A stretch of DNA of 64,000 nt. It comes from Elstera cyanobacteriorum. GTDB taxonomy: Bacteria > Pseudomonadota > Alphaproteobacteria > Elsterales > Elsteraceae. The stretch covers positions 252,814 to 316,813 of the forward strand of contig NZ_NOXS01000035.1 of assembly GCF_002251735.1 (NCBI RefSeq), in the 5' to 3' direction. The number at the start of each line of letters is the position of its first letter. Position 1 is the first letter of the stretch. This document shows, one piece after another, positions 1-9,186 of this stretch. The notes beneath the pieces were generated by a model. The model saw only the letters and a list, made by a program, of their open reading frames with translations. It was not told where the DNA came from and did no database searches. A program made the position numbers and the translations under genes.

Positions 1-280
1 GACGCTGCGCCTCCCATTTCGCCGCCTCTGCCTGTCGGCGGCTAAGCTCCTCCTCCTCATCAATTTTGGTTCGCGCGTGGGGCAAGCTAGGCCCGCGATC
101 AGGCACCCATACTAGGGGAGCAGGCCCCGCTAAGAAGGTTGGGCCTTGCATCTCATTCGGAGGTGGAGGGAAAACCGCTTGACCACCGGGCAGATAGGTA
201 AACGTGATGGGTCTTTCCACACATCCTGCGACCAGCACTGCCAAACCAACGCTAAAAATATACCTTGAGAATCGTCCCAT
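1..280 (-). CDS. Partial small lipoprotein, C-terminus beyond the window
   Basis: An open frame runs from an ATG at 280 to the left edge without a stop. The N-terminus has two basic residues, a hydrophobic stretch and a lipobox (LVAGC, Cys20), so the product is probably a lipoprotein exported by Sec and processed by signal peptidase II. The mature part begins with a Pro-rich segment (PPPP near residue 45) and becomes charged (DEEEE, then RR and KWEAQR) near the edge, suggesting a helical tail. I do not recognise a family. It lies on the same strand as the TRAP genes, 65 bases beyond the DUF1850 stop, but nothing links it functionally to them. Confidence 0.6.
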   Translation of the reverse strand, partial: MGRFSRYIFSVGLAVLVAGCVERPITFTYLPGGQAVFPPPPNEMQGPTFLAGPAPLVWVPDRGPSLPHARTKIDEEEELSRRQAEAAKWEAQR

Positions 281-345
281 CCGTGCCCCCCTGCGCAGAG
301 GAGCAACCTTAACGAGCAGACCCTAACCTCAGTCTCTCAGCGGGG

Positions 346-714
346 TTAATCTTCGGTAAGCCGCCCCCCGCAAAGCGCAAGCCGCGCGGCCGTCTGCGGA
401 CGAAAACAGTCTGCAACATCACACAGCGCCCACTCCCCCGCCGCTCCGGACTGAGCCAACTGCACCTCCGGCACCCGCAGCAGTGGCGACCAGACCCAGA
501 AGCGGCCTTGCTTGCGCGCCTCCGGTGGCGGCTCCATTCCGGCGCCGCTGCCTTCGATGCGCGCTTCGGCGAGGAGGAGATGATCCCCTTCCCGTCGCCA
601 CACTTCTTCCCAGGTGGTTTTCTGCACCGAATGGGTCCAACGCAGAGTGATTTCGGGGGCCTCGCTACGCCATAGCAAGGCTCCCGCCAGGGTTAGCAGG
701 CAGAAGGCGCTCAC
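346..714 (-). CDS. DUF1850 protein, partner of the TRAP permease
   Basis: A 122-residue protein of the DUF1850 family, which is usually encoded beside TAXI-type TRAP transporters and whose function is unknown. It shows the family signatures WTHSVQKTTWEEVW, the GSGAGMEPPPEA block and a C-terminal WALC. A short hydrophobic N-terminus (residues 2-14) suggests export or membrane anchoring. The chosen GTG start overlaps the TGA stop of the permease gene (GTGA), a standard sign of translational coupling. The frame stays open further upstream, but only inside the permease gene. Genetic linkage to a TAXI binding protein and permease implies an accessory role in the same uptake system; this is inference from context. 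Confidence 0.85.
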   Translation of the reverse strand: MSAFCLLTLAGALLWRSEAPEITLRWTHSVQKTTWEEVWRREGDHLLLAEARIEGSGAGMEPPPEARKQGRFWVWSPLLRVPEVQLAQSGAAGEWALCDVADCFRPQTAARLALCGGRLTED

Positions 715-2837
715 GCCGCGTTGGGAACGGTCAGCGCGGGTTGGCGCTTCACCCGCCAACGGTGCCACGCTAAGAAGGCGACCGTTGCAGCAAACCCGGC
801 TTCGTCGGTGATCGGCAGAGCCGCCACCAGCAGCAGGGCGATTATGGTGGCCGCCGTGCGTTCCCAGACCGACAGCCGCCCGAGCAGCCAACCGGTCGAG
901 GCGGCGCCCCACAGCACGATGGCGACCAAGGCTTTCACGACGATATAGCCAACCGCGAGCGGGGTGACGTTGCTGCCTTGCAGCATCAGTTCCGGCGCGT
1001 AAACCGCCATAAACGGCACGACATAGCCCGCCGCGCCAATGCGGGTGGCGATCCAGCCGATTTCCATATGCCCGGCCTTGGCGATGGATTGCGCCGCCAG
1101 GGCCGCGAGCGCGACCGGGGGCGTCAAATCCGCCATGATGCCGAAGTAGAAGCAGAACATATGCGCGATCAGCGGCGGCACGCCCATCTTCTCCAGCACC
1201 GGCGCGGCGATGGAGGAGGTGATGATGTAGTTCGGAATGGTCGGCAGCCCGGTGCCCAGCACCAAACAGACGATCATCGTCAGCACCAAGGCAATCGCCA
1301 GATTATTCCCGGCGAGATCCAAGATCATCCCGGCAACCGTGGTTGCGAGACCGGTCAGGGTCATGATGCCGATGAGAATACCGACGAGCGCGCAGGCGAC
1401 GCCGACGCCCAGCGCTGATTTCGCGCCATCGGCCAACCCATCGAGCAGCAGCCGCAGGGTGTCCCAGCCCTTCATCGCGGCGCAGACCACGACCATCAGC
1501 GCGACGCCGAGCATTAGCGTCGCCGCGATGGACAGCGCACCGGATGCCGCCAGCGCCCCTAAGGCGGCGCCCAAGGAAATCCAGGCAATCGCCCGCATCG
1601 GGCCAGACGCAACCATACCGAAGCTCGCCCCGCCCAGGATCAAGAGGATCGTCAAACTAAGGCCGACCACCCCGGCGAATAGAGGCGTGAAGCCGGAGAA
1701 CAGCATATAGACCAGTGCCGCCAACGGCAGGGCCAGATGCCAATTGCGTTTCAACGACGCCCAAACGGCGGGCCGTTGATCGGCGGGCAGGCCCTTCAGC
1801 CCATATTTCCCAGCCTCCAGATGCACCATCCAGAAAGCGGAGAAATAATAGAGCAGCGCCGGAATAATCGCCGCCAGGGCGATTTCGGCATAGGGCAGTT
1901 CCAACCGCTCGGCCATGATGAAGGCCACCGCGCCCATCACCGGCGGCATGATCTGCCCGCCCATGCTGGCCGTCGCCTCCACCGCCCCGGCAAAAGCCGG
2001 GCGATAGCCGAAGCGGATCATCAGCGGAATGGTGAACTGCCCCGTGGTCAGCACATTGGCGACGCCCGAGCCGTTGATCGTTCCCATCAGGCCGGAGGAG
2101 ATGACCGCCACCTTGGCCGGTCCGCCCTTGGTATGGCCGACCGTGCCGAGGGCCACATCATTGAACAGCCCGATCATCCCAGCCTTTTCCAAAAAGGCGC
2201 CAAACAAGATGAAGAGAAAGATGAAGGTGGCGGAAACCGCCGTCGGCGTACCGTAAATCCCTTCGGTACCGAACGACAGCGTATCAATGACCTGCACCCA
2301 ATCGAAGCCACGATGCAGGAAAGGTTCGGGCAGAGAACGCCCCCAAATGGCGTAAGGAATAAAAACGACGCACAGAATGGGTAAGGCCCACCCCATGATC
2401 CGGCGTGCCCCTTCCACCAGCAAAATCAACGCCAGCACGCCGACAACCAAATCAACCTGATTGGGGTCTCCGGCCCGTTGGATCAGATCGCCCTCGAACA
2501 CCCATTGATAGAAGCCGATGGCGAGCGCCAAGCCCCCAAGCGCCCAATCCCACAGCGGCGGCGCCGCATGCCCGGTTTTCGATGGCTGAAAGCGGAACAA
2601 CGCAAAGGTCAAAAACAGCAGTCCACCGACATGCAGCGCCCGCACCACAATCGAAGAAACCGGGCTGAAAGCCGCCGTATAAATTTGCCAAAGCGCGAAG
2701 AGAATGGCGGCGGCCCAAACGATCTTGCCCGGTAAACCGTCGAGCTTCAGATGGGCGGCAGGATTTTCGGGATCAGCCATCGGCGCTTCGGTCAGCGGTT
2801 GATGGTCGAAAGCCCCGGGGGTGGATGGGGTCGTCAT
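711..2837 (-). CDS. TRAP transporter fused permease (4TM/12TM type)
   Basis: A 708-residue inner-membrane protein with many hydrophobic helices. The first part corresponds to the small DctQ-like subunit (four helices) and the rest to the large DctM-like subunit, the fused form found with TAXI binding proteins. Conserved DctM-like stretches include NGSGVANVLTTGQFTIP and GQIMPPVMGAVAFIMAE, and later GLPTIPNYIITSS. TRAP transporters take up organic acids using the sodium or proton gradient; the substrate cannot be read from sequence. The ATG at 2837 is preferred; a GTG three codons upstream is possible. The gene follows the TAXI binding protein after a strong hairpin and is coupled to DUF1850. 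Confidence 0.93.
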   Translation of the reverse strand: MTTPSTPGAFDHQPLTEAPMADPENPAAHLKLDGLPGKIVWAAAILFALWQIYTAAFSPVSSIVVRALHVGGLLFLTFALFRFQPSKTGHAAPPLWDWALGGLALAIGFYQWVFEGDLIQRAGDPNQVDLVVGVLALILLVEGARRIMGWALPILCVVFIPYAIWGRSLPEPFLHRGFDWVQVIDTLSFGTEGIYGTPTAVSATFIFLFILFGAFLEKAGMIGLFNDVALGTVGHTKGGPAKVAVISSGLMGTINGSGVANVLTTGQFTIPLMIRFGYRPAFAGAVEATASMGGQIMPPVMGAVAFIMAERLELPYAEIALAAIIPALLYYFSAFWMVHLEAGKYGLKGLPADQRPAVWASLKRNWHLALPLAALVYMLFSGFTPLFAGVVGLSLTILLILGGASFGMVASGPMRAIAWISLGAALGALAASGALSIAATLMLGVALMVVVCAAMKGWDTLRLLLDGLADGAKSALGVGVACALVGILIGIMTLTGLATTVAGMILDLAGNNLAIALVLTMIVCLVLGTGLPTIPNYIITSSIAAPVLEKMGVPPLIAHMFCFYFGIMADLTPPVALAALAAQSIAKAGHMEIGWIATRIGAAGYVVPFMAVYAPELMLQGSNVTPLAVGYIVVKALVAIVLWGAASTGWLLGRLSVWERTAATIIALLLVAALPITDEAGFAATVAFLAWHRWRVKRQPALTVPNAA

Positions 2838-2869
2838 GGGCGGCACCGGACTTAAGAGCGAGGAGATGC

Positions 2870-2898
2870 AAAACGGGGAGGGGTCATCCCCCTCCCCG
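2870..2898 (-). terminator. Intercistronic hairpin between TAXI binding protein and permease genes
   Basis: On the minus strand a perfect 10-bp stem (CGGGGAGGGG, 2898-2889 as read from its complement, pairing with 2883-2874) encloses a 5-base loop and is followed by TTTTGC. It lies 15 bases after the binding-protein stop and about 35 bases before the permease start. The shape is that of a leaky intrinsic terminator or a 3'-end stabiliser, which would keep binding protein in excess over permease. Confidence 0.5.
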
Positions 2899-2912
2899 AT
2901 CTTCGGCGGCGG

Positions 2913-3866
2913 TTACTTCACCAGCCCTTTTTCGCGGTAAAACTTCTCGGCGCCCGGGTGCAGCGGCACAGGCATCCCGGCGACGGCCTTATCGAGCTTA
3001 ATGTCCTTGGCGGCGGCATGGGCGGATACCATCCCGTCAAGATTGTCGAATAGGCTTTTCGTCATGCCGTACACAACATCGTCCGGCACGCCCGCATGGG
3101 TGACGAGGAAGTTGTTGATGGCGGCGGTCGGCGTCGGCGCGTCCTGGCCTTTATACGTGCCAGCGGGAATCGTACCGGGCTGATAGGCGGCATCGCCGAT
3201 CTTAGCGATCACCTCGGGCGGAACGGCAACGACGGTAATATCGACCGAGGTGGCGAGATCCTTGATCGAGGCAACGCCGAGGCCTGCCGACTGTAAGGTG
3301 GCATCAAGCTGGCGGTTCTTCATCAGATCGACCGATTCGCCAAACGCGAGATATTCGACCTTGGCAAAATCGGAATATTGCAGCCCGGCAGCGTTTAGAA
3401 TGGCGCGGGCGTTAAGCTCGGTCCCCGATTTCGGCGCGCCAACCGAAATGCGCTTACCCTTAAGGTCCGCCAGCGTCTTGATGCCGGAAGACGCGTTGGC
3501 GACGATCTGGATATAATTGGGATAGATGCTCGCAACGCCGCGCAGCTTTTGCAGGGGCTTGGGATAGCCCGCGTCGGCAACGCCCGTCCAGGCCTGCGAC
3601 AGCGCATCGCCTAGGGTGAAGCCAATCTCGCCCTTACCCGCTTCCAGCAGATTGAGGTTCTCGACCGAGGCTTTTGTGGCCTGGACCGAGGTTTTCGACC
3701 CCGGCAAGCTTTTGCCGTAAATCTGCGAGAGCGCCACCCCCAAGGGGTAATAAACGCCCGACGTGCCGCCCGTCAGCACATTCACGAACGTTTGCGCTTG
3801 GGCGGACCCCGACACGGCAATCGCCAGCGCGAACCCAGCCCCCAGCAGCTTCTGTTTGAACCGCAT
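2913..3866 (-). CDS. TAXI-family TRAP transporter solute-binding protein
   Basis: A 317-residue periplasmic binding protein. A clear Sec signal peptide (hydrophobic core then GSAQAQ, cleavage near residue 26) is followed by the TAXI hallmark VLTGGTSGVYYPLG, the VQATKASVENLNLL region and GEIGFTLGDALSQAW. Later motifs are DLKGKRISVGAPKSGTELNA and GTYKGQDAPTPT. It delivers a solute to the fused permease encoded just downstream. Members of this family bind organic acids or amino acids such as glutamate; the ligand here is unknown. The ATG at 3866 has an AGGGAG site eight bases upstream and is preferred over the GTG one codon earlier. Confidence 0.93.
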   Translation of the reverse strand: MRFKQKLLGAGFALAIAVSGSAQAQTFVNVLTGGTSGVYYPLGVALSQIYGKSLPGSKTSVQATKASVENLNLLEAGKGEIGFTLGDALSQAWTGVADAGYPKPLQKLRGVASIYPNYIQIVANASSGIKTLADLKGKRISVGAPKSGTELNARAILNAAGLQYSDFAKVEYLAFGESVDLMKNRQLDATLQSAGLGVASIKDLATSVDITVVAVPPEVIAKIGDAAYQPGTIPAGTYKGQDAPTPTAAINNFLVTHAGVPDDVVYGMTKSLFDNLDGMVSAHAAAKDIKLDKAVAGMPVPLHPGAEKFYREKGLVK

Positions 3867-3972
3867 CACGTTTTCTCCCTAACCCTTTTGACCAAGCCTG
3901 TCGGATTGCTTCCGATCTGTTGAAAGAAGCTTACGGGTTCCCCTGGGGGGTCCGCAAGTAAGCCTTCGCGGG

Positions 3973-5298
3973 TCACGGCGCCCCGCGCGGCGCAACCCGG
4001 CTGCTCAGCGGTGCCGGGGTATACTCCGGCTCGAAACTGCACCCCGGCCCGAACATCGCCTCGGCGGCCTTGCAACGGGCGGCGACGCCGGTGGGGGTCG
4101 GCTTTTCGCCCTTGTCCACCCAGTCCAGCAGCGCGCCCATCAGGGCCGGGTAGGTTGGATCGCTGATATAGCTATGGGTGCCTTTGGCGGTGAAGGTTTG
4201 TACCAGATGATCCGCTGTTCCGGCGCGGGTCATCGTCTCTTTGAACTGCGCATCAAGCTCGGCGAAGGCGGTCGGATCGCTGATCCATTTGACCGTCAGC
4301 ACCGGCACGGGGATCGCACCTTGCGGGTCGGTATCCTCGGCGAACTGGCGCAGGGCGATCGGATCGGCTTTGACCCGTACCACCCCGGCATTCAGCGCCG
4401 CATCATCATCGGACCCGGTGTAGCGCACGCCGTCATTACCGAAAGGGCTGGCCCCGCCGGTACGTTTGCTCACGATGTCGCGAAAATGGAAGGTCGCCCA
4501 ATTGAGATGCGACTGGATTGAGGATGCTGGGATTTTGAGGATCTTTTCGATCTGCGCCGCTTTCTTCTGTTGCTCCGGCGAGCGCTCGGCCACGGGCTTG
4601 TCGAGCGCCAAACAGTCGGACACGCGCTTACCGACCTCCGCCCCCATCATCTTTACATCGACCGGCAGCCCGATGTTCAAGGGATAGGCCGCCTCGTCGG
4701 GGCGCGGGTGGTTGCCGCAGTAATATTGATAGACCGCGCGCAGATCGAGCCGGAAGTCGTAGGAGCGGGAGCCGCCGCCGAGCACGCCGCTGGTCAGCAG
4801 CACCCCATCGTAAGGCCGAGTGCCGAGGGTTTTCTCCGTAAACATCTCCCCGCCACGCGCGGCGACACTCGCCCCCCAGGATTGGCCGTGTAGGATGGTC
4901 CGGCGCGGTTTGCCGAGCAGGTCGAGGGCGATCCCGCGCAGCCGTTCGGTATCTTCCGCCGCCGCCCGCACTTCAACGCCGCCTTGCCGAAAGCTCGATC
5001 CCGCCCAGGCATGCCCCGCTTTCACCATGATTGCCCAGCGCGTCAGGTCTTCCGCCGTGCGGTCCAGCGACGGCGGCCCAAGTTCCGGCCCACCGTGGGC
5101 GTGCAGGACCAAAACGCCCGACCAATCCTTCGGCACGGCCAGCATATAGAAGGCCCCAGCGCTATCTTGGCCGGAAAAACACTGCGCCGTCTCCGGCACC
5201 TCCTTTGGGCAGGCCGCCGGTTGCGGCTTGGTTTCAGCGGCCTGGGCAGAAATCGCCAGCAGTGCCGCCCCCCAGACGGAACAGGTCAAGAGCTTCAT
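3973..5298 (-). CDS. Exported alpha/beta-hydrolase-fold protein
   Basis: A 441-residue protein with a Sec signal peptide (cleavage after AISAQA, residue 20). It has a strand-rich start (SGVLVLHAHGGPELG, residues 60-74) like the oxyanion-hole region of alpha/beta hydrolases, and a nucleophile elbow LHGQSWG with Ser140 as likely nucleophile. The C-terminal part holds a late His (THSYISDPTYP) that could complete the triad. No closer family is recognised; it could be an esterase, a peptidase or a polymer depolymerase. The four or more cysteines fit a disulfide-bonded periplasmic enzyme. It sits 106 bases upstream of the TAXI gene on the same strand, so co-transcription is possible but unproven. 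Confidence 0.65.
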   Translation of the reverse strand: MKLLTCSVWGAALLAISAQAAETKPQPAACPKEVPETAQCFSGQDSAGAFYMLAVPKDWSGVLVLHAHGGPELGPPSLDRTAEDLTRWAIMVKAGHAWAGSSFRQGGVEVRAAAEDTERLRGIALDLLGKPRRTILHGQSWGASVAARGGEMFTEKTLGTRPYDGVLLTSGVLGGGSRSYDFRLDLRAVYQYYCGNHPRPDEAAYPLNIGLPVDVKMMGAEVGKRVSDCLALDKPVAERSPEQQKKAAQIEKILKIPASSIQSHLNWATFHFRDIVSKRTGGASPFGNDGVRYTGSDDDAALNAGVVRVKADPIALRQFAEDTDPQGAIPVPVLTVKWISDPTAFAELDAQFKETMTRAGTADHLVQTFTAKGTHSYISDPTYPALMGALLDWVDKGEKPTPTGVAARCKAAEAMFGPGCSFEPEYTPAPLSSRVAPRGAP

Positions 5299-5634
5299 TG
5301 TTTCTCTCCCAAAAGCCGCGCATGCCGGGTTCTTTCCGGTCTGTTGGCGGCCAGCTTAGGGGCGGGATCGGGCGGCATGCAACCGCGCCCCGCGACCTTT
5401 CGCCCCATCTGCGGAAATCCACAAGTCTAGTTTACGTCAACGTCAGGTTTTTTTAGGACAAAACCCCTGCCCTGACGGGACAGAAGCGCATCGTGAAACC
5501 GCGCTGAAAGACGCTTCATTGCTTTTTTTTGAACCCCGAAAACGCCGATTGCCGGGCTGCCGAGGCGTGCCTACAGTCGAAAGAAACAAAAAAACCTAGC
5601 CGCACGCAGGGTCATGGAACCGAAGGGGGAAGCG
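5299..5634. other. Divergent intergenic region, no gene seen
   Basis: This 336-base gap separates the hydrolase gene (minus) from the oxidoreductase gene (plus) and must carry both promoters. It has T-tracts near 5449-5454 and 5523-5530 and one near-palindromic element at 5431-5446, listed separately. No convincing small gene, tRNA or hairpin terminator was found. Confidence 0.5.
5431..5446. promoter_or_regulatory. Near-palindromic TTTACGT-N2-ACGTCAG element
   Basis: The sequence TTTACGTCAACGTCAG is an imperfect palindrome with two mismatches in the right arm. It resembles operators of LiuR-type MerR regulators (TTTACGT-N2-ACGTAAA-like) that control branched-chain amino acid catabolism in proteobacteria. 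It lies about 190 bases upstream of the oxidoreductase start. This is similarity by eye only, and no regulator gene lies nearby. Confidence 0.25.
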
Positions 5635-8600
5635 ATGGGTATTCCGGCAGCACGCGGGGCGCAGACGCTCGCGACCGTCAGCCTAGAAGACAAGTATACC
5701 GTCGAAAGCGGCCGCATCTTTTTGACCGGCACGCAGGCGCTGGTTCGGCTGCCGCTGATGCAGCGCGCGCGCGACCGGGCGGCGGGGCTTAATACCGGCG
5801 GCTTTATCTCCGGCTATCGCGGCTCGCCGCTGGGCGGGGTCGATAAGGCGCTGTGGGATGCCCGCAAGTTTCTGAAAAACGGCAATATTACCTTCGAGCC
5901 GGGCCTGAACGAAGATCTGGCCGCCACCGCCGTTTGGGGGTCGCAGCAGGTCAACCTGTACCCCGATGCCACGGTCGATGGCGTTTTCGCCATGTGGTAC
6001 GGCAAAGGGCCGGGCGTTGACCGGTCGGGCGACGTGTTCAAACACGCCAATAACGCCGGCACGTCGAAGCACGGCGGCGTGCTGGTGCTGGCGGGCGACG
6101 ATCACACCTGCAAGTCCTCCACCCTGCCCCATCAGTCCGAATATGCCTTTATGGATGCCTCCATCCCGGTGCTGAACCCGGCGGGGGTGCAGGAAATCCT
6201 CGATTACGGCATGATTGGCTGGGCGATGAGCCGCTATTCCGGCCTTTGGATCGGCATGAAGACCATCGCCGAATCGGTCGATAGTTCCGCATCCGTCTAT
6301 GTCGATCCGCTGCGCGCCCTGCCGGTGATGCCGACCGACTTCGAATTTCCGCCCGACGGCGTGCATATCCGCTGGCCGGATAAGCCGCTGGCCCAGGAAA
6401 TGCGGCTGCACAAATATAAGCTCTACGCCGCCCTAGCCTTCGCGCGCGCCAATAAGCTCGATCAGATCATGATCGACAGCCCGAAGCCCCGCTTCGGGAT
6501 CGTCACCACCGGTAAATCCTACCTCGATGTCCGCCAGGCGCTCGACGATCTCGGCATCGACGAGGATTTGGCCGCCGAGATTGGGTTGCGCGTCTATAAG
6601 GTCGCCATGTCCTGGCCGCTGGAACGCGAAGGCGCCCGCCATTTCGCCGAGGGGCTGGAAGAAATTCTGGTCGTCGAAGAAAAGCGCGCCGTCATCGAAA
6701 ACCAGCTTAAAGAGCAGCTTTATAACTGGCGGGAAGACGTGCGCCCGCGCGTCATTGGCAAGTTTGATGAGGAGAAGAATTGGATTCTCCCCTCCCCCGA
6801 CGAACTGACCCCGGCGCGCATCGCCCGCGTTATCGCCAAACGCATCGCACGGTTTTACAAAAGCGAGCGGATCGACCAGCGCTTGGCCTTCCTCGAAGCT
6901 AAGGAAAAGCAGCTTGCGGGGCTGAAGACCGAAATTGCCCGCGTCCCGACCTTCTGTTCCGGCTGCCCGCACAATAGCTCGACCAAAGTGCCGGACGGCA
7001 GCCGCGCCGTTGGCGGCATCGGCTGCCATTACATGGTCACTTGGATGGATCGGAAGACCGAAACCTTCACCCAAATGGGCGGCGAAGGCGTGCCCTGGGT
7101 TGGCCAATCGCCCTTTACCAAGACCAAGCATATTTTCGCCAATCTTGGCGACGGCACCTATCAGCACTCCGGCCTGCTGGCGATCCGCGCCGCCATCGCG
7201 GCGAAGGTGAATATTACCTATAAGATCCTGTTCAACGATGCGGTCGCCATGACCGGCGGCCAGCCCCATGATGTACCGCTGTCGGTGCCGCAACTGACCC
7301 GGCAGCTTTCGGCAGAAGGCGTGCGGCAGGTGCGCGTCGTTACCGACGAGCCGGAGAAATACCCGTCCGACGCCGGGTTCGCCCCGGGTGTGACCGTGCA
7401 CCACCGCGACGATCTCGATCAGGTTCAGCGCGATATCCGCGAAATCGAGGGCGTGACCGCCATCGTCTACGATCAGACCTGCGCCACCGAAAAGCGCCGC
7501 CGCCGCAAGCGCGGCCTGATGGTCGATCCGCCCAAGCGCACGATCATCAACGATCTCGTCTGCGAAGGCTGCGGCGACTGCGGCGAACAGTCGAACTGCG
7601 TATCGATCCTGCCGCTGGAAACCGAGTTTGGCCGCAAGCGCACCATCGACCAATCGACCTGCAATAAGGATTTCTCCTGCGTCAAAGGCTTCTGCCCCAG
7701 CTTCGTCACCGTGAAGGGCGGCCAGTTGCGCAAGCCGAAGGCCGCGAAGGAAGAAGCCTGGGCAGAACTGCCGGAACCCACCGTCGCCCCGCTGTCGCCG
7801 GTCTATTCGGTGCTGGTCACCGGCGTCGGCGGTACCGGCGTCGTCACCATCGGGGCACTGCTGGGGATGGCGGCGCACCTCGACGGTAAGGGCGTTGCGG
7901 TGCTCGATATGACCGGGCTCGCGCAGAAGGGTGGTGCCGTCTACTCGCATATCCGGGTTGCCGAAAAGCCGGGCGATATTCATGCCGTCCGCATTCCTGC
8001 CGGGGAAGCCGATCTGGTATTGGGCGCCGATGCGCTGACCACGGGCACTTTCGATAGTCTTGCGAAAGTGCGCGGCGATCAAACCCGCGTGGTGCTGAAC
8101 AGTTTTGAAAGCATGCCGTCCGACTTTACCCGCAAGCCGGACCTGCGCTTCCCCACCGGTTCCTTAATGCAAGCGGTGACGGAAGCGGCCGGCACGGGCG
8201 ACCATCTGCAAGTGCTGGACGCAACGCGCCTCGCGACCGCCCTGATGGGCGATTCCATCGCGACCAATGCCTTCCTGCTCGGGTTCGCCGCGCAAAAGGG
8301 TTGGCTGCCGGTCAGCCTTTCGGCACTGGAACGGGCGATTGAACTCAATGGCGTCTCGATTGGCTTCAACAAGAAAGCCCTGCTGTGGGGCCGCCGCGCT
8401 GCCGTCGATCTCGCCGCCGTCGAAGCCGCTGCGAAGCCCGCCGCGACGGGCGGGTCGCAGAAGCTGTCGGAAAGCTTGGCCGAGATGGTCGCCCGCCGGG
8501 TGGATTTCCTGACCCAGTATCAGGATGCCGCCTATGCCGACCGCTATAAATCCTTGGTCGCCCGCACCGAAGCGGTCGAGCAGCATATCGCCCCGACGTC

Positions 8601-9141
8601 GGACGCGCTGACCCGTGCCGTTGCGCGCTATGCCTTCAAACTGATGGCGATCAAAGATGAGTATGAAGTGGCGCGGCTTTATACCGACGGCAGCTTCGCC
8701 AAGCAGGTCGCGGCGCAGTTCGAGGGCGATTACACGCTGGAATTCAACCTCGCCCCGCCGATGATTGCCGAAAAGGATGCCACGACCGGCCATCTGAAGA
8801 AAAAGGCCTATGGTCCGTGGATGCTAACCGCTTTCAAGGCGCTGGCGAAGTTGAAGGGCCTGCGTGGCACCGCCTTCGATGTCTTTGGCAAAACCGAAGA
8901 GCGCAAAATGGAACGCCGCCTGCGCGACGAATATCTGAAGCGGGTGGAAGAGGTGCTGCGCAGCGTAACCCCGGCGAAACTGCCAACCGCCGTGGCGCTG
9001 CTCTCGGTACCGGAGCAGATTCGCGGCTTCGGTCACGTCAAAGAGGCCCATGTGGCGAAGGCGGAGGCGCTGACGCAAAAGCTGCTGGCGGAGTATCAAA
9101 ACCCCGCCCCGCAAACGCCGGTCGCGGCAGCGGCAGAGTAA
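5635..9141 (+). CDS. Fused indolepyruvate (2-oxoacid):ferredoxin oxidoreductase
   Basis: A single chain of 1168 residues combining alpha (IorA-like) and gamma (IorB-like) parts. The N-terminal half has the pyrimidine-binding region, then CSGCPHNSS and the TPP-binding NLGDGTYQHSG with FNDAVAMTGGQ. The middle holds a cysteine cluster (CEGCGDCGEQSNC, then C-x5-C-x4-C) for iron-sulfur binding. VLVTGVGGTGVVTIG begins the gamma domain, and about 350 residues follow as the extra C-terminal domain of the aerobic fused form. It oxidatively decarboxylates arylpyruvates or related 2-oxoacids to acyl-CoA, feeding electrons to ferredoxin. The ATG at 5635 has AGGGGGA four bases upstream and is preferred over an ATG at 5614. 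A terminator follows. Confidence 0.93.
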   Translation: MGIPAARGAQTLATVSLEDKYTVESGRIFLTGTQALVRLPLMQRARDRAAGLNTGGFISGYRGSPLGGVDKALWDARKFLKNGNITFEPGLNEDLAATAVWGSQQVNLYPDATVDGVFAMWYGKGPGVDRSGDVFKHANNAGTSKHGGVLVLAGDDHTCKSSTLPHQSEYAFMDASIPVLNPAGVQEILDYGMIGWAMSRYSGLWIGMKTIAESVDSSASVYVDPLRALPVMPTDFEFPPDGVHIRWPDKPLAQEMRLHKYKLYAALAFARANKLDQIMIDSPKPRFGIVTTGKSYLDVRQALDDLGIDEDLAAEIGLRVYKVAMSWPLEREGARHFAEGLEEILVVEEKRAVIENQLKEQLYNWREDVRPRVIGKFDEEKNWILPSPDELTPARIARVIAKRIARFYKSERIDQRLAFLEAKEKQLAGLKTEIARVPTFCSGCPHNSSTKVPDGSRAVGGIGCHYMVTWMDRKTETFTQMGGEGVPWVGQSPFTKTKHIFANLGDGTYQHSGLLAIRAAIAAKVNITYKILFNDAVAMTGGQPHDVPLSVPQLTRQLSAEGVRQVRVVTDEPEKYPSDAGFAPGVTVHHRDDLDQVQRDIREIEGVTAIVYDQTCATEKRRRRKRGLMVDPPKRTIINDLVCEGCGDCGEQSNCVSILPLETEFGRKRTIDQSTCNKDFSCVKGFCPSFVTVKGGQLRKPKAAKEEAWAELPEPTVAPLSPVYSVLVTGVGGTGVVTIGALLGMAAHLDGKGVAVLDMTGLAQKGGAVYSHIRVAEKPGDIHAVRIPAGEADLVLGADALTTGTFDSLAKVRGDQTRVVLNSFESMPSDFTRKPDLRFPTGSLMQAVTEAAGTGDHLQVLDATRLATALMGDSIATNAFLLGFAAQKGWLPVSLSALERAIELNGVSIGFNKKALLWGRRAAVDLAAVEAAAKPAATGGSQKLSESLAEMVARRVDFLTQYQDAAYADRYKSLVARTEAVEQHIAPTSDALTRAVARYAFKLMAIKDEYEVARLYTDGSFAKQVAAQFEGDYTLEFNLAPPMIAEKDATTGHLKKKAYGPWMLTAFKALAKLKGLRGTAFDVFGKTEERKMERRLRDEYLKRVEEVLRSVTPAKLPTAVALLSVPEQIRGFGHVKEAHVAKAEALTQKLLAEYQNPAPQTPVAAAAE

Positions 9142-9146
9142 AGGAT

Positions 9147-9178
9147 GAGGCGGGGACGATCTCCCCGCCTCTCGCTTT
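9147..9178 (+). terminator. Intrinsic terminator after the oxidoreductase gene
   Basis: A perfect 10-bp stem, GAGGCGGGGA (9147-9156) with TCCCCGCCTC (9162-9171), has a 5-base loop and is followed by TCGCTTTTAA. It begins 6 bases after the stop. The convergent gene ends at 9187, so the hairpin may serve both strands. Confidence 0.7.
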
Positions 9179-9186
9179 TAAGCCGA

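Noticed and set aside
6433-8082. A minus-strand open frame of about 550 codons
   Set aside because: It lies inside the fused oxidoreductase gene, whose iron-sulfur and TPP motifs are unmistakable.
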